Source: an uncultured Chlorobiaceae bacterium (GTDB lineage: Bacteria > Bacteroidota > Chlorobiia > Chlorobiales > Chlorobiaceae). Taken from it: a DNA stretch of 32,823 bases. Location: NCBI GenBank assembly GCA_903840935.1, contig CAIMHT010000067.1, positions 1-32,823 of the forward strand. The letters run 5' to 3'. Both the position numbers and the translations under genes were made by a program. The stretch's first letter is position 1, and every line of letters begins with the position of its first letter. Below, piece after piece: positions 15,773 to 25,782 of the stretch. The notes beneath the pieces were generated by a model that was given only the letters and a program-made list of their open reading frames with translations, made no database searches and was not told the origin of the DNA.

Positions 15773-17488
15773 TCAGTGCTTCATTGCAGCCATACTGGCG
15801 GTTTCGTAGTTCTTGCGGTAGGCCTGCACTCCCTGAAAAATAGTGTATGCGATTTTCTTCTGCTCTTGACGATCACGAAGAATCTTCTCTTCGCCTGGAT
15901 TGGAGAGGTAACCCACTTCGACAAGTGCACTCGGCATGGAAGGGCTCCATAACACCATAAAACCGGCCTGATGCACTCCACCTTTTTTATTAACCGGCTG
16001 CCGATAGTCCGTGTTGAGGATATGCTGGGCAAGCAAGGTGGACTGCCTGGCAAATGCACTCTGGGCCATGCTGCTCATGATGAGATACTCCTCAGTAAAG
16101 CCCTTGTAAGCAAGGGTATAGTCGGCCTCCTGGCGTATAACCGAGTTTTCAAACAGAGCAACATCAAGAGCCTGTTTTGTTTTGTGCGCTCCAAGAATAT
16201 AGACTTCGGAACCGCGAACACTGTGGTTCGGGTTCGCATTGCAATGAACACTGATAAAGAGTTTTCCTCCACTCTGATTTGCTATTTTCCCCCGTTGAAG
16301 AAGAGGAACAAAGGCATCCTCCTTTCTTGTGTAGATGACCCGCACATCAGGCCACTTCCCGGTGATAAACCGACCGAGATCACGAACAATGTTGAGTGCG
16401 ACATCTTTTTCATTGGTGCCGTTTCCGCCTGTAGCCCCGGGATCCTTTCCTCCATGACCTGCATCAAGCACAATAGTATCAAGCCTCCACTTTTCAATAT
16501 CCCGGCTGATAACCTGTGCAATCTGACGCTCTTTGTCCTTTGTGCGAATGGCGTCCGCTCCAGCATCACTATGGATAGAAATCACATAGCGGTTGTGTTT
16601 GTTGTCACGCTGATATTCAACAGAATTGATGACAAACGCTCGATTGTCGAGTGCTATGGTAAACTGCAGTCCTGATCCGGCGCCCTGTTTGGGAGTGATT
16701 GAGCTGACCACACCTCCACGGTACACTTTTGTTAATCCACTGATATCACAAGATGCTTTTTCAAGGGAAAAATAGGTGAACCCCTCTTTGTTGAGCGTAA
16801 CAATTGATGCCTGGGCTGCAATACCAGACGCTGAAAAAGTGATAACCGCTCCGTTCGGGCGGTTCTTAACCTCAATTCCGGTAATCACCGTTCTGCCTTC
16901 AGCCTGCGTGTGGGAGTCTTCTGCATCTGATCGCCCTTCCTGGCTGACCTCCCCGATTGTTCCGTCCGACTCCCCGAGACTTTTTCTGTCAAGCCGGACG
17001 CGGATTTGACCAGAAGACTGATTGAAAACCACATCCCGATCCAGCCAGACGCTGAAGAGGCGGCATACCTGACTGACCGGTAGCAAGAGCCTTGATTGCA
17101 TCAGTACAGGAGCTGACGATAGTTGGAGAATTCTTTGCGGAAGTTCAGGATTTCTCGAAATAACACGGACAAAATTATTTCCGCCCAAGATCGTGCAGAT
17201 CGTGCCGGGCATCCCGAATGATTCCTCAACAACAAGTCCACCTTGCTCATTACGGTAACTCATCCGCAAGGCCCGCACCATGGATTCAAGATCAATCATC
17301 ACGATGCCCTCCCTTTTTTGGACCGCCACCTTCATGGTATAGCCCTGATCCTCTCCAGTAATCACATTGAGCGAAACAGAACCCTGTCCGGACTGCGCAG
17401 ATGGGGAAGCAGAAAGAGTTTTGACGGAAAGCGTCAGCAGCATCAGAAAGGCCAAACCGGAACGGAGAGAAAGCAAAAAGTGACGCAT
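15773..17488 (-). CDS. N-acetylmuramoyl-L-alanine amidase (AmiC-like)
   Basis: About 571 residues with an N-terminal signal peptide (RHFLLSLRSGLAFLMLLTLSVKTLSA). The first part is a beta-rich region with AMIN/copper-amine-oxidase-like domains. The C-terminal Amidase_3 domain has the zinc ligands in DAGHGGKDPGA, the NEKDVALN glutamate and SVHCNANPN, plus the catalytic VEVGYLSN. It cuts the amide bond between muramic acid and peptide stem in the periplasm, likely in cell separation. ATG 17488 was chosen because the signal peptide begins there; the open frame to 17791 overlaps topA and lacks a signal. Confidence 0.9.
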   Translation of the reverse strand: MRHFLLSLRSGLAFLMLLTLSVKTLSASPSAQSGQGSVSLNVITGEDQGYTMKVAVQKREGIVMIDLESMVRALRMSYRNEQGGLVVEESFGMPGTICTILGGNNFVRVISRNPELPQRILQLSSAPVLMQSRLLLPVSQVCRLFSVWLDRDVVFNQSSGQIRVRLDRKSLGESDGTIGEVSQEGRSDAEDSHTQAEGRTVITGIEVKNRPNGAVITFSASGIAAQASIVTLNKEGFTYFSLEKASCDISGLTKVYRGGVVSSITPKQGAGSGLQFTIALDNRAFVINSVEYQRDNKHNRYVISIHSDAGADAIRTKDKERQIAQVISRDIEKWRLDTIVLDAGHGGKDPGATGGNGTNEKDVALNIVRDLGRFITGKWPDVRVIYTRKEDAFVPLLQRGKIANQSGGKLFISVHCNANPNHSVRGSEVYILGAHKTKQALDVALFENSVIRQEADYTLAYKGFTEEYLIMSSMAQSAFARQSTLLAQHILNTDYRQPVNKKGGVHQAGFMVLWSPSMPSALVEVGYLSNPGEEKILRDRQEQKKIAYTIFQGVQAYRKNYETASMAAMKH

Positions 17489-17718
17489 AAGTTTCGAATC
17501 GTTATTTTTCCCAGATACCCTGTCGGCGTAAAAGAATAATAATAAAATATCTCTCATCTCCCTCCGCAGCCACTTTTTACCACCGAAAATGATCGACTCC
17601 AAATTGATAGCGCCAAGAAGAATCGCGGGGTGAAACATGGTAAAATTTGTTTTTTGCTCTTCAACACCTATCTTTTTCAAAATTTTACTTGTAATGCTCT
17701 TAATACCGGTACTGATCA
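17489..17718. promoter_or_regulatory. Divergent intergenic region, amidase and topA
   Basis: 230 bp between two divergent genes. On the plus strand a weak topA promoter is possible: TTGTTT (17647-17652), 16 bp, TATCTT (17669-17674). It is not a strong match. I found no convincing promoter for the amidase. Confidence 0.25.
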
Positions 17719-20115
17719 ATGGCCTCAAAAGCAGCAACACTCTCTGCCAGAAACAGGACCCTGATTGTCGTCGAATCCCCCTCAAAGGCAAGGACTATCA
17801 ATAAATACCTCGGAGACAAGTATACGGTTTTCGCTTCTGTTGGCCATATCAAGGATCTGCCGAAAAAGGAGATTGGTCTTGATTTTGACCATCATTACGA
17901 GCCGAGGTATGAAATTATTCCAGGGAAAGAAAAGGTTGTCCATCAGTTAAAAAAGCTTGCGGCTGAAGCCAGTGAAATTCTCATAGCGACTGACCCTGAC
18001 CGCGAAGGAGAGGCCATCGCATGGCATATCTCAAAGGAAATCGGCGTAACGCTCAAACCGGTATCGCGCGTTCTTTTTAATGAAATTACCAAAACAGCCA
18101 TCATTGCGGCCATTCAGGCTCCACGGCAGATCGACGACCGTCTTGTCCGCTCCCAGCAAACCCGTCAGGGGCTTGATAAAATTGTGGGCTACAAGATTAG
18201 TCCCTTTTTGTGGAATGTGGTGCTGCGCGGTCTTTCTGCCGGTAGGGTACAATCCGTCGCACTGCGGCTGATTTGCGAGCGTGAGGCAGAGATCACCCGC
18301 TTCCAGATAGAGGAGTACTGGTCGATTGCGGCTGATTTCACCACACCGAAGCATGAGTCATTCAGGGCAAGGCTTGTGCGCTGCGAAGGTGACAAGCCGG
18401 AGATAGCCAATCAGCAGCAGGCTGAGGCCATTGCGGCACGCATCAGAAAGGGAGATTTTGCGGTACGGGAAATCGCTCCTCGCCTGCAGCAGCGCAAGCC
18501 TCCCCTGCCGTTTACAACATCACTTCTCCAGCAGGCGGCATCGAACCAGCTCGGCTTTGGATCACAGAAAACCATGCGCGTTGCACAGCAGCTTTATGAG
18601 GGTATTGACCTTGGTGCTGAGGGTACGGCAGGCCTGATCACCTATATGAGGACTGATTCAACGCGCATCGGCGAAGAGGCGATCGCGGAGGTAAGAGGCT
18701 ATATCAATCAGCAGTTCGGCAAGGAGTATATTGGTTTTGGCGGAGCAGCAAAACCTGGCAAGAATGCACAGGATGCGCATGAAGCCGTACGACCAACATC
18801 GATTTTTAAAAAACCGGAGCAGCTCAAACCATACCTTTCAGCCGATCAGTTTAAATTGTATGAGCTGATCTGGAAGCGTTTTCTGGCCGCAATGATGGCT
18901 CCCGCAAAAATCGAACAGACGCGGGTTGATGTGGAGGACAGTGCAGAAAAGTTCCTATTCAGGGCAACAGGCAGCAGGGTACTTTTTGCGGGCTTTATGC
19001 GGGTCTATGATGACCAGAAAGAGCTTGATTACGAGGCGCAGACCTCTACGAAGGAGGATGTGGAAAAGGAGTTGACGGTTAAACTACCGGAACACTTGTC
19101 GGTCAGCGACCCCCTTGCTCTTGCTGACCTTGACCAGAAACAGAGTTTTACCCGCCCTCCGGCGCGCTACAGTGAGGCTACACTGGTAAAGGATCTCGAC
19201 CATTTCGGTATTGGACGACCATCCACTTATGCCTCCATTTTTTCGACACTGCAGGATAGGCGCTATGTGGAACTGGAGAAGAAAAAGATTTTGCCTACGG
19301 AACTTGGCAAGGACGTCTCTCTGATTCTTGTTGCCAATTTTCCTGATCTTTTCAATGTTGACTTCACCGCTTTCATGGAGAATGAACTCGACAAGGTGGC
19401 AAGCGGAGAGGATGAATATGAAAAAGTGCTCGACAGTTTCTACAAGCCCCTTGAAGCGGTATTGAGCCTGCGAAAATCCAATCCTATTGTCCCCCAGAAC
19501 AGCGAACCAGACCGCTGTGAAAAGTGCGGTGAGGGGCTGATGGTTGTCAAATGGACAGCAAATGGAAAATTTTTCGGCTGTTCATGCTATCCCAAGTGCA
19601 AAAATATCAAGGCAATAAGCAGCAACAAGGCAAAACCGGTTGATACGGCAATCCTCTGCCCCTCCTGCAAGGAAGGACACATGCTCTTGCGCAGCGGAAG
19701 ATTCGGCGCATTTCTTGCCTGTTCCAACTATCCCAAGTGTAATACGCTGCTCAATTTGAGCAAACAGCGCCACATCGAGCCATTGAAGACCCCGCCGGTC
19801 GTGACGACCATTCTCTGCCCAAAATGCAACTCCCCGCTCTATCTCAGAAGCGGAAAACGGGGATTGTGGCTGGGCTGCTCAAAATTCCCCAAGTGCAAGG
19901 GACGCCTGGCGTGGAGCGCCCTTGAGGAGAGCGCCCAAAGTCACTGGGAGGCAATCATGACTGAGCACCAGAAGGCTCACCCTGCGGTCATGCTGACGAT
20001 GATTGATGGGAAAGCTGTACCGATGACCATGGCGGTTGATGATATCATTCTGAAAGCGGAAGAGGCCGGGCTGATTGCCTCTCCCGTTTCAGAAATTGTA
20101 GAAGTCACCCCATAA
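17719..20115 (+). CDS. topA: DNA topoisomerase I
   Basis: A 798-residue type IA topoisomerase that relaxes negative supercoils. The TOPRIM motif VVESPSKARTINKYLG is at residues 14-30, followed by ATDPDREGEAIAWH. The catalytic tyrosine is Tyr309 in GLITYMRTDST. The GRPSTYASIFSTLQDR region is also intact. The C-terminus carries three zinc ribbons, each with four cysteines (starting CEKCGEG, CPSCKEG and CPKCNSP). The 11-bp tail-to-tail overlap with feoB at its end is unusual but tolerable, as the two genes are convergent. Confidence 0.97.
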   Translation: MASKAATLSARNRTLIVVESPSKARTINKYLGDKYTVFASVGHIKDLPKKEIGLDFDHHYEPRYEIIPGKEKVVHQLKKLAAEASEILIATDPDREGEAIAWHISKEIGVTLKPVSRVLFNEITKTAIIAAIQAPRQIDDRLVRSQQTRQGLDKIVGYKISPFLWNVVLRGLSAGRVQSVALRLICEREAEITRFQIEEYWSIAADFTTPKHESFRARLVRCEGDKPEIANQQQAEAIAARIRKGDFAVREIAPRLQQRKPPLPFTTSLLQQAASNQLGFGSQKTMRVAQQLYEGIDLGAEGTAGLITYMRTDSTRIGEEAIAEVRGYINQQFGKEYIGFGGAAKPGKNAQDAHEAVRPTSIFKKPEQLKPYLSADQFKLYELIWKRFLAAMMAPAKIEQTRVDVEDSAEKFLFRATGSRVLFAGFMRVYDDQKELDYEAQTSTKEDVEKELTVKLPEHLSVSDPLALADLDQKQSFTRPPARYSEATLVKDLDHFGIGRPSTYASIFSTLQDRRYVELEKKKILPTELGKDVSLILVANFPDLFNVDFTAFMENELDKVASGEDEYEKVLDSFYKPLEAVLSLRKSNPIVPQNSEPDRCEKCGEGLMVVKWTANGKFFGCSCYPKCKNIKAISSNKAKPVDTAILCPSCKEGHMLLRSGRFGAFLACSNYPKCNTLLNLSKQRHIEPLKTPPVVTTILCPKCNSPLYLRSGKRGLWLGCSKFPKCKGRLAWSALEESAQSHWEAIMTEHQKAHPAVMLTMIDGKAVPMTMAVDDIILKAEEAGLIASPVSEIVEVTP

Positions 20116-22252
20116 GAAGGGCGATGTGGTAGACAACAAAAGAGAGAAGCCAGGCCACGGAGAGTGAATAGGCTGAATAGAGCAACACCGGGCGCCATCG
20201 ACCGACCTCTTTTTTCATCACACCGATAGCCGCTACGCAGGGGATATAGAGCAGTACAAAGACCATGAGGCTCAGAGCCGTTGCCCTGCTGAATGCGGCA
20301 TCGTGCCGGAGAATCGTTTTCAGCTCCACCGGAGCGCCATCGCTTTGCCCTATGGAGTAGATGGTGGCAAGGGTGGAAACAACGACCTCCTTCGCGGCCA
20401 GGCCCGTTACAAGGGCAATGCCTATCCGCCAGTCAAAGCCAAGCGGCCTGATAAGGGGTTCAAGCACTTTGCCAGCCCTTCCTGCCAGAGAGTACTCGAG
20501 CTGTTCCGACCTTATGTGCAAGTCAAGCGCTCTTTGTCCAGCCTTTTTTTCGCCATCACCCATGCTGCTCGCAGCGATACGCGCAGTTTCTGCCGCAAGT
20601 TTTGCCTGAAGTGCCCCGGAACGGGGATAATTGCTTACCGCCCAGATGATGATGACCGCACCGAGAATAAGTGTCCCCGCTTTTTTGAGATACATCAACG
20701 CTTTCACCTTTGCCTGGAACAGTACTGAAGCAAGTGTTGGCCAGCGATATGGCGGCAACTCCATGACAAAAGGCTCTGAATCGCTTTTCAGAACGGTTGA
20801 CTTCAAAAGCCAGGCGGTCCAGAGACCAACCACAATTCCAAGAAGATAGATGCCGAACATGACGTTGGCCGCGACATCGGGCGAAAAAAAAGCGGCGGTC
20901 AGCAGGACATAGACCGGTAGTTTGGCTCCGCAACTCATGAAGGGAATAATCATGATGGTGACAAGCCTGTCTGTTGGACTTTTGAGCGTCCGTGTCGCCA
21001 TGATGGCCGGAATGGAACAGCCGAAGCCTGTTATCATGGGAATAAACGATTTACCGTGGAGACCAAAACGGTGCATCAGCCGGTCAATCACAAATGCAGC
21101 ACGGGCCATATAACCGGAAGCCTCAAGAAAGGAGAGTCCGATAAAGAGCAGAACGATATTGGGCAAAAAGAGCAGGACACCACCAACACCGGCAATGATG
21201 CCGTCAATGACGATTGAGCGGAGTGTTTCATTCGGCAGAAGAGGGGCAATCACTGAGGCGATAAAGCCGAAAAAGAGGCCAAGGGCACCCATAATCGGCG
21301 AAGCAAGGGTAAAGGTCAACTGAAATATGGCCCAGACCACCAGTAAAAAAATCGGCAGACCAAGCACCCGGTTGAGCACCACCATGTCGATATAGTCGGT
21401 TGGCGTCGCCTTGACTCCTCCCGGAAAGCGGACACACTCCTGCATGGCCCCACGAATAAAGGCGTGACGGTCTTCGGTTATGAGGATTTCAGGCTCCGAA
21501 TCATGCAGCCGTTCAGCCTCGCGGAGTGCATCCTGAAGGGCAAGTTCAACTTTTACCCATACAGGATAGCGCCGGACTTCGTTATACACTTCCCGGTCGT
21601 TCTCCAGCAGCTTGATGGCAAGCCACCGCGCATTGAAGCCGCTGAGCTCCCTCTGATGGAGAAGAAACGTGGTAATTTTTTCAACCGAAGCTTCAAGTTC
21701 AGGTCGAAAAAAAAGCTTGTTTTTATGGAGCTCAATCTCCTTTCGGGAGAGTCGAATAATATGATCAAGCAGGGAATCCAGTCCAATACCCTTTTTGGCT
21801 GATGTCGGAACAATGTGGCAACCAAGAAGCTTCTGCAACTGCTTGATCTCGATAACAATGCCCTTCTCTTCAACCTCGTCAATCATATTGAGAGCAACAA
21901 AGAAATCAACTTCGAGCTCCATGAGCTGCGTTGTCAAAAGAAGGTTCCGCTCAAGGTTTGGCCCTTCAACAACGTTGACAACAACATCGGGTGGTTCCTT
22001 GATCAGATACTCCCTTGTAACAATCTCCTCAGGAGAGTAGGGAGTAAGTGAGTAAATTCCGGGCAGATCGACCACCCTGATCTGGTACCCATTGTACGCA
22101 AGATAGCCCTCATGCTTTTCAACGGTCACTCCCGAAAAATTTCCTACTTTCTGGTGAGCGCCGGTCAGCGCATTGAAAAGAGAGGATTTACCGCAGTTCG
22201 GATTCCCTGCAAGCGCAACCGTGATCTCCCTCTCCTTGCTCACGACTCGCAA
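20105..22252 (-). CDS. feoB: Ferrous iron transport protein B
   Basis: A 715-residue inner-membrane Fe2+ transporter. The N-terminal G domain has the P-loop GNPNCGKSSLFNALTG, VVDLPGIYSLTPYS and NMIDE. The membrane part has the Gate motifs and the core segment SFLEASGYMARAAFVIDRLMHRFGLHGKSFIPM, which is highly conserved, followed by GCSIPA and SCGAKLPVYVLL. Its start overlaps the feoA end by 13 bp. The 3' end overlaps topA in convergent orientation. Confidence 0.96.
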   Translation of the reverse strand: MRVVSKEREITVALAGNPNCGKSSLFNALTGAHQKVGNFSGVTVEKHEGYLAYNGYQIRVVDLPGIYSLTPYSPEEIVTREYLIKEPPDVVVNVVEGPNLERNLLLTTQLMELEVDFFVALNMIDEVEEKGIVIEIKQLQKLLGCHIVPTSAKKGIGLDSLLDHIIRLSRKEIELHKNKLFFRPELEASVEKITTFLLHQRELSGFNARWLAIKLLENDREVYNEVRRYPVWVKVELALQDALREAERLHDSEPEILITEDRHAFIRGAMQECVRFPGGVKATPTDYIDMVVLNRVLGLPIFLLVVWAIFQLTFTLASPIMGALGLFFGFIASVIAPLLPNETLRSIVIDGIIAGVGGVLLFLPNIVLLFIGLSFLEASGYMARAAFVIDRLMHRFGLHGKSFIPMITGFGCSIPAIMATRTLKSPTDRLVTIMIIPFMSCGAKLPVYVLLTAAFFSPDVAANVMFGIYLLGIVVGLWTAWLLKSTVLKSDSEPFVMELPPYRWPTLASVLFQAKVKALMYLKKAGTLILGAVIIIWAVSNYPRSGALQAKLAAETARIAASSMGDGEKKAGQRALDLHIRSEQLEYSLAGRAGKVLEPLIRPLGFDWRIGIALVTGLAAKEVVVSTLATIYSIGQSDGAPVELKTILRHDAAFSRATALSLMVFVLLYIPCVAAIGVMKKEVGRWRPVLLYSAYSLSVAWLLSFVVYHIALLMG

Positions 22253-22506
22253 CCGGAAAAGGAAGGCGCATCTCCTGGATCCCCGACTTTACACACCATG
22301 ACACCCTCTGCCTCGGTTTTTCTCATGGCAAGATAGAGCCCCTTGAAAAAAATCTCAATCGGATCTCCGAGCGGAGCAACCCTGAGCACCTTGAATTTTG
22401 TACCCTTTATCAACCCCATATCCATAATCCGGCGCCTTATGACACTCTCTGCCTTCAAGGCCGTCACTTCAGCCTTGTCTCCCACCTTCAATTCGGATAA
22501 CCGCAT
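22240..22506 (-). CDS. feoA: FeoA family protein
   Basis: An 88-residue SH3-like protein that assists FeoB in ferrous iron uptake. Typical features: L-S-E-L-K-V-G-D-K-A-E-V, then RRRIMDMGLIKGTKFKVLRVAPLGDPIEIFFKG and LAMRKTEAEGV. A GAGGGAG Shine-Dalgarno sequence lies 8 nt before ATG 22506. It is the first gene of the feoAB operon and overlaps feoB by 13 bp. Confidence 0.93.
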   Translation of the reverse strand: MRLSELKVGDKAEVTALKAESVIRRRIMDMGLIKGTKFKVLRVAPLGDPIEIFFKGLYLAMRKTEAEGVMVCKVGDPGDAPSFSGCES

Positions 22507-22549
22507 CGCATAATCTCCCTCAAAACAATAAAAAAAATAAACAGGACCG

Positions 22550-22578
22550 ATAATATCCTATTTAATGCGTACCAACAA
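22550..22578 (-). promoter_or_regulatory. Predicted feoAB promoter
   Basis: On the minus strand TTGTTG (22573-22578) and TATTAT (22550-22555) are 17 bp apart, 44-72 bp upstream of the feoA start. I saw no clear Fur box around it, so iron control is not shown by the sequence. The region 22507-22605 is otherwise AT-rich and gene-free. Confidence 0.5.
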
Positions 22579-22605
22579 TAAAAAATTGCATTCCTGAAAA
22601 AGAAA

Positions 22606-22986
22606 CTACCCGTGCAGCGCCGCTGCCCCGGGAAAAGGAGGCCAACCCATCCGTTCGCCACCAATCAGATGGGCGTGGATATGAAGAACGCTCTGCAGGG
22701 CATCCTTGCCGGTATTAAAAGCAAGCCTGTAACCAGACTCCCTGATGCCGATGATCTCTGCCACGACTCCGGCGGCCAAAAGAATGTGGCCAGCAATAGC
22801 TTCATCTTCCGGGCAAAGATCGTTGAGCGATGCAATATGCTTGACGGGAATGATCAGCACATGCTCCGGAGCTACAGGCGTGATATCACGGAAAGCAAGA
22901 ACATGATCATTGCGATAAACGACCGAAGCGGGTATCTCCCCACGCACAATACGGCAAAACAGACAATCAGCTTCCTGTTGTATCAT
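22606..22986 (-). CDS. HIT family nucleotide hydrolase
   Basis: A 126-residue protein of the histidine triad family (Hint/PKCI type), which hydrolyses purine nucleoside phosphoramidates and related substrates. Typical features: CLFCRIVRGEIPASVVYRND, FRDITPVAPEHVLIIPVKHI, and the triad HIHAHLIGG near residue 103. An AGGAAACCCTT stretch precedes the ATG. It lies 34 bp after a lipoprotein gene, so the two may be co-transcribed. The exact substrate is unknown. Confidence 0.92.
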   Translation of the reverse strand: MIQQEADCLFCRIVRGEIPASVVYRNDHVLAFRDITPVAPEHVLIIPVKHIASLNDLCPEDEAIAGHILLAAGVVAEIIGIRESGYRLAFNTGKDALQSVLHIHAHLIGGERMGWPPFPGAAALHG

Positions 22987-23020
22987 AAGGGTTTCCTGTA
23001 CGGACTCTTTATGGAGGTTC

Positions 23021-23536
23021 TCAAGGCTCTTTAACGACAGAGAGTGACGCGGTGCCGTTGCCAGTCATAAGCACAACTTTAAGCTTCTCTTTTTCTCCTG
23101 AAACAACACCGCCCGAGCTTTCACCGGAAGTCACAATGGTTGAAACGTTTTTGAAACCATTGCTTTTAAGCTGGGTTTCGAACTCCTTGACAATATTGCC
23201 GGAAACGCTCTCACAGACAACGCTCCAGTTCTTTCCTTCCGGCGTTTCTGCGCGGGTAACGGCCTTTATCTTGCCCCAGACAAACTTCGGTACGTCAGCA
23301 GGCATATCTGCCGGCCAGACACCGCCGTTCCCCTGAATTTCAATTTTCTGCCCTTCGGACTGTATCGTTATGTTGTTTCCGCCGGAATTGAAGGCAACCT
23401 TTTTGCCTGTAGACTGCTCAATCGCTTTTTCAACGAGCACATCTTCAATCTTTTTCTGGCAGGAGGAGATGGTTGCACTGATGGCAAAAAGTGCCAGGAA
23501 AATCCCGGCAGAACGGACTTTTGATGATAGAGGCAT
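23021..23536 (-). CDS. Predicted lipoprotein of unknown function
   Basis: A 171-residue protein with a lipoprotein signal peptide: RSAGIFLALFAISATISSC, with Cys26 as the lipidation site. After the cysteine come a charged segment (KKIEDVLVEKAIEQSTGKKV) and a glycine-rich middle region. I recognise no enzymatic motif. It is likely anchored in the outer or inner membrane. The HIT gene follows 34 bp downstream. Confidence 0.72.
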   Translation of the reverse strand: MPLSSKVRSAGIFLALFAISATISSCQKKIEDVLVEKAIEQSTGKKVAFNSGGNNITIQSEGQKIEIQGNGGVWPADMPADVPKFVWGKIKAVTRAETPEGKNWSVVCESVSGNIVKEFETQLKSNGFKNVSTIVTSGESSGGVVSGEKEKLKVVLMTGNGTASLSVVKEP

Positions 23537-23672
23537 CTTTTATAATTATCTACGGTAATGAAAAGATTCCAATAAAACTCCAATGGTTAATGTAGGCAAA
23601 AGCAGCGAAAGAGGAAAGCGTTGTCTTCTTGCTCCGCGTGAGCGACCAGCTCTCTTTTGCAGAGAATAGCTG

Positions 23673-25004
23673 TCACACCGTCGCAGAAGGATCTGCGGCA
23701 TGTGCTGATGCTTGATCGGGCAGAGCAGACAACCTCGATGCAAGCACTTTATCAATCCTCTGGCCATCCAGGTCCACGATTTCGAGACTCCACTCTTCCC
23801 AGGTCACAATGTCTCCGGTCCTCGGCATACGCCCAAGCAGCCACATCATCAGTCCGCTGAGAGTATGATAAAGCCCTTTATCCTCTTCAGGAACATTTTT
23901 CAGCTCAAGTGTGTCTTTCAGTTCGGGGACAGGAATAAGGCCGTCAAGGAGCCAGGAACCGTCCTGGCGTTCCACAGCCCATGAATCCTCAAGGTTGCGG
24001 GGAACAAACTCTCCCGTGACCGCCTCAAGCATATCCTGAAGGGTAACCAGCCCCTGAATCTCACCATATTCGTCAACAACAAAGACCATCTGGGTACCTG
24101 AGGTTCTGAAATGGTCGAGCAGCTCCATGCCTGTAAGCGTTTCGGGAACATAGACGCAAGGCTGCAACTGCGAGGTAAACTCAGTCAGCCCCCCTTTCAG
24201 GGTTTTTGAAAGAAGCTGTTTGGCATTGACAACACCAAGAAGTGATTGAAGACCGCCATTGCAGACAGGAAAACGGGAGTGTTCCGATTCTGTCACCCTG
24301 TCGATATTCTCTTCAAGCGGCCGGGAAACGTCAAGAGAAACAATGTCTGCCCGCGGTACCATAAGGGAACCAAGTTGACGGTCATCAAGACGGAATACAT
24401 TGCGCACCATCTCATGTTCATGCTGCTCAATCACCCCGGCTTCAGAACCCTCCTCAAGCATGGCATGAATCTCTTCCTCCGTCACGCTCGGCATGATGTG
24501 GGGGTGATTTCCCGTCAGACGAAGAACGGCATCGGTTGAGGCCGTAAGCAGCCTGCCAAACGGACGGGTCAAGGTCGCAAGCGCAAGCATGGGACGAGCA
24601 ACCATACAGGCAATTCCCTCAGGATTGAACATACCAAGCCGCTTGGGAACCAGTTCGCCGATAACAATGGTGACGTAGGTAATGGTAAGCACAACAACAG
24701 CAGTGGAAAAAATATGACTTATTTCCGGGTCCATGCCGAACGATTGCAACCAGACAGCAAAGGGACTGGCAAGAGCCCCCTCTCCGACAATACCGTTAAG
24801 GATCCCGATAGAAGTAATGCCAATCTGGATGGTCGAAAGAAAACTTGAAGGTTCACGACCAAGCTTGATGGCAACAGCGGCAGCTTTTTCACCATCCTCG
24901 GCAAGTTTTGAAAGACGAGAGCGCTTTGCCGTTACCAGCGCAATTTCCGACATGGCAAAAAGTCCATTGACAAGAATCAAAACAAAAAGAAAGAGTATTT
25001 CCAT
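23673..25004 (-). CDS. CNNM/CorC-type transporter (DUF21 + CBS + CorC domain)
   Basis: About 443 residues. An N-terminal membrane DUF21 domain (ILVNGLFAMSEIALVTAKRSRLSKLAEDG...) has several hydrophobic segments. A CBS pair follows with VMVPRADIVSLDV-like MVPRADIVSL, FPVCNGG and FVVDEYGEIQGLVTLQDMLEAVTGE. The C-terminal transporter-associated domain contains DGSWLLDGLIPVPEL. Relatives are called hemolysin-like or CorC; they act in magnesium/cobalt transport. The start is ATG 25004, as the 17 codons upstream begin with GTG and add a poorly fitting segment. No good Shine-Dalgarno sequence is visible. Confidence 0.88.
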   Translation of the reverse strand: MEILFLFVLILVNGLFAMSEIALVTAKRSRLSKLAEDGEKAAAVAIKLGREPSSFLSTIQIGITSIGILNGIVGEGALASPFAVWLQSFGMDPEISHIFSTAVVVLTITYVTIVIGELVPKRLGMFNPEGIACMVARPMLALATLTRPFGRLLTASTDAVLRLTGNHPHIMPSVTEEEIHAMLEEGSEAGVIEQHEHEMVRNVFRLDDRQLGSLMVPRADIVSLDVSRPLEENIDRVTESEHSRFPVCNGGLQSLLGVVNAKQLLSKTLKGGLTEFTSQLQPCVYVPETLTGMELLDHFRTSGTQMVFVVDEYGEIQGLVTLQDMLEAVTGEFVPRNLEDSWAVERQDGSWLLDGLIPVPELKDTLELKNVPEEDKGLYHTLSGLMMWLLGRMPRTGDIVTWEEWSLEIVDLDGQRIDKVLASRLSALPDQASAHAADPSATV

Positions 25005-25255
25005 AAATTCAAAGGTTGAACTGCCCGGGACAAAAGAGAAAAAAATCACCACCACCGCAACCAGTCAGAAGGCAGCGTCCCGAACAGCTCTGTTTTTTGC
25101 ATAATTTTTGATCACTATGCCATTCAGATATACGTTTATTCCATGACTTGCAAACCATCAGTCTCAACAGTCAGTGACTGAGGCCACCCACGACGACCTC
25201 CAGATCGATCAGGCAAATATCGTGGCACCACCCGACCGGAGTATTACTGCACTGT

Positions 25256-25669
25256 TTACTTTCGGGCAATAAAGAGTGTTTTCACTTTTGCAATCAGTTG
25301 ATTTTCTGTCAACCGCTCGCAGGCTTCCACGCCCGTTACTTTTGTATGCAGATCATTGAGCTTTTCGATCTCTTTGGCAAATTCAAGTTTTGCCTCCCCA
25401 GGCCCCAAAATAGCAATCTTCGAGGAATCGGCGAGCAACTCAATCACCTTGATGAAAAATGCATGATACTGGTGTTTTCGCCGCTCATCCGCAGTGTGTT
25501 CATTGAAGACAGCCTGCGCCACAACGGTTCCCCCTGCTTTCCAGCCTCCGGCAGGCTTGAGATGACTTTCTGCACCAGACTCCACATGCTGAACAACCGT
25601 TTGATCACCTTCAAGTGAAACCAGAACAGCTTCCTTGTGGTCAATCCAGATTCCCGTGTATTTTTTCAT
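25256..25669 (-). CDS. Small eRF1/Dom34-like domain protein
   Basis: A 137-residue protein resembling small bacterial proteins related to the C-terminal domain of eRF1/Dom34, often described as translation-associated. Features are IWIDHKEAVLV at the N-terminus, the ILGPGEAKLEFAKEI segment near residue 90 and the tail LTENQLIAKVKTLF. Its role in bacteria is not established; a role on stalled ribosomes is only a family inference. An AAGGAG sequence lies 10 nt upstream of ATG 25669. A palindrome about 115 bp upstream may regulate it. Confidence 0.6.
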   Translation of the reverse strand: MKKYTGIWIDHKEAVLVSLEGDQTVVQHVESGAESHLKPAGGWKAGGTVVAQAVFNEHTADERRKHQYHAFFIKVIELLADSSKIAILGPGEAKLEFAKEIEKLNDLHTKVTGVEACERLTENQLIAKVKTLFIARK

Positions 25670-25782
25670 GGCTGCAAAGCTCCTTCTGTGAAAATGTTTC
25701 TGAATGGGAAAAGAGATCCTTGATGATTCAACGACCGCGCTCCCTCAAGAAGCCCGACTGTCAACAAAAGTTTGCGTGGCCA

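Noticed and set aside
22507..22605. Fur box in front of feoAB
   Set aside because: AT-rich sequence is present but no convincing GATAAT-type inverted repeat; only a promoter is supported.
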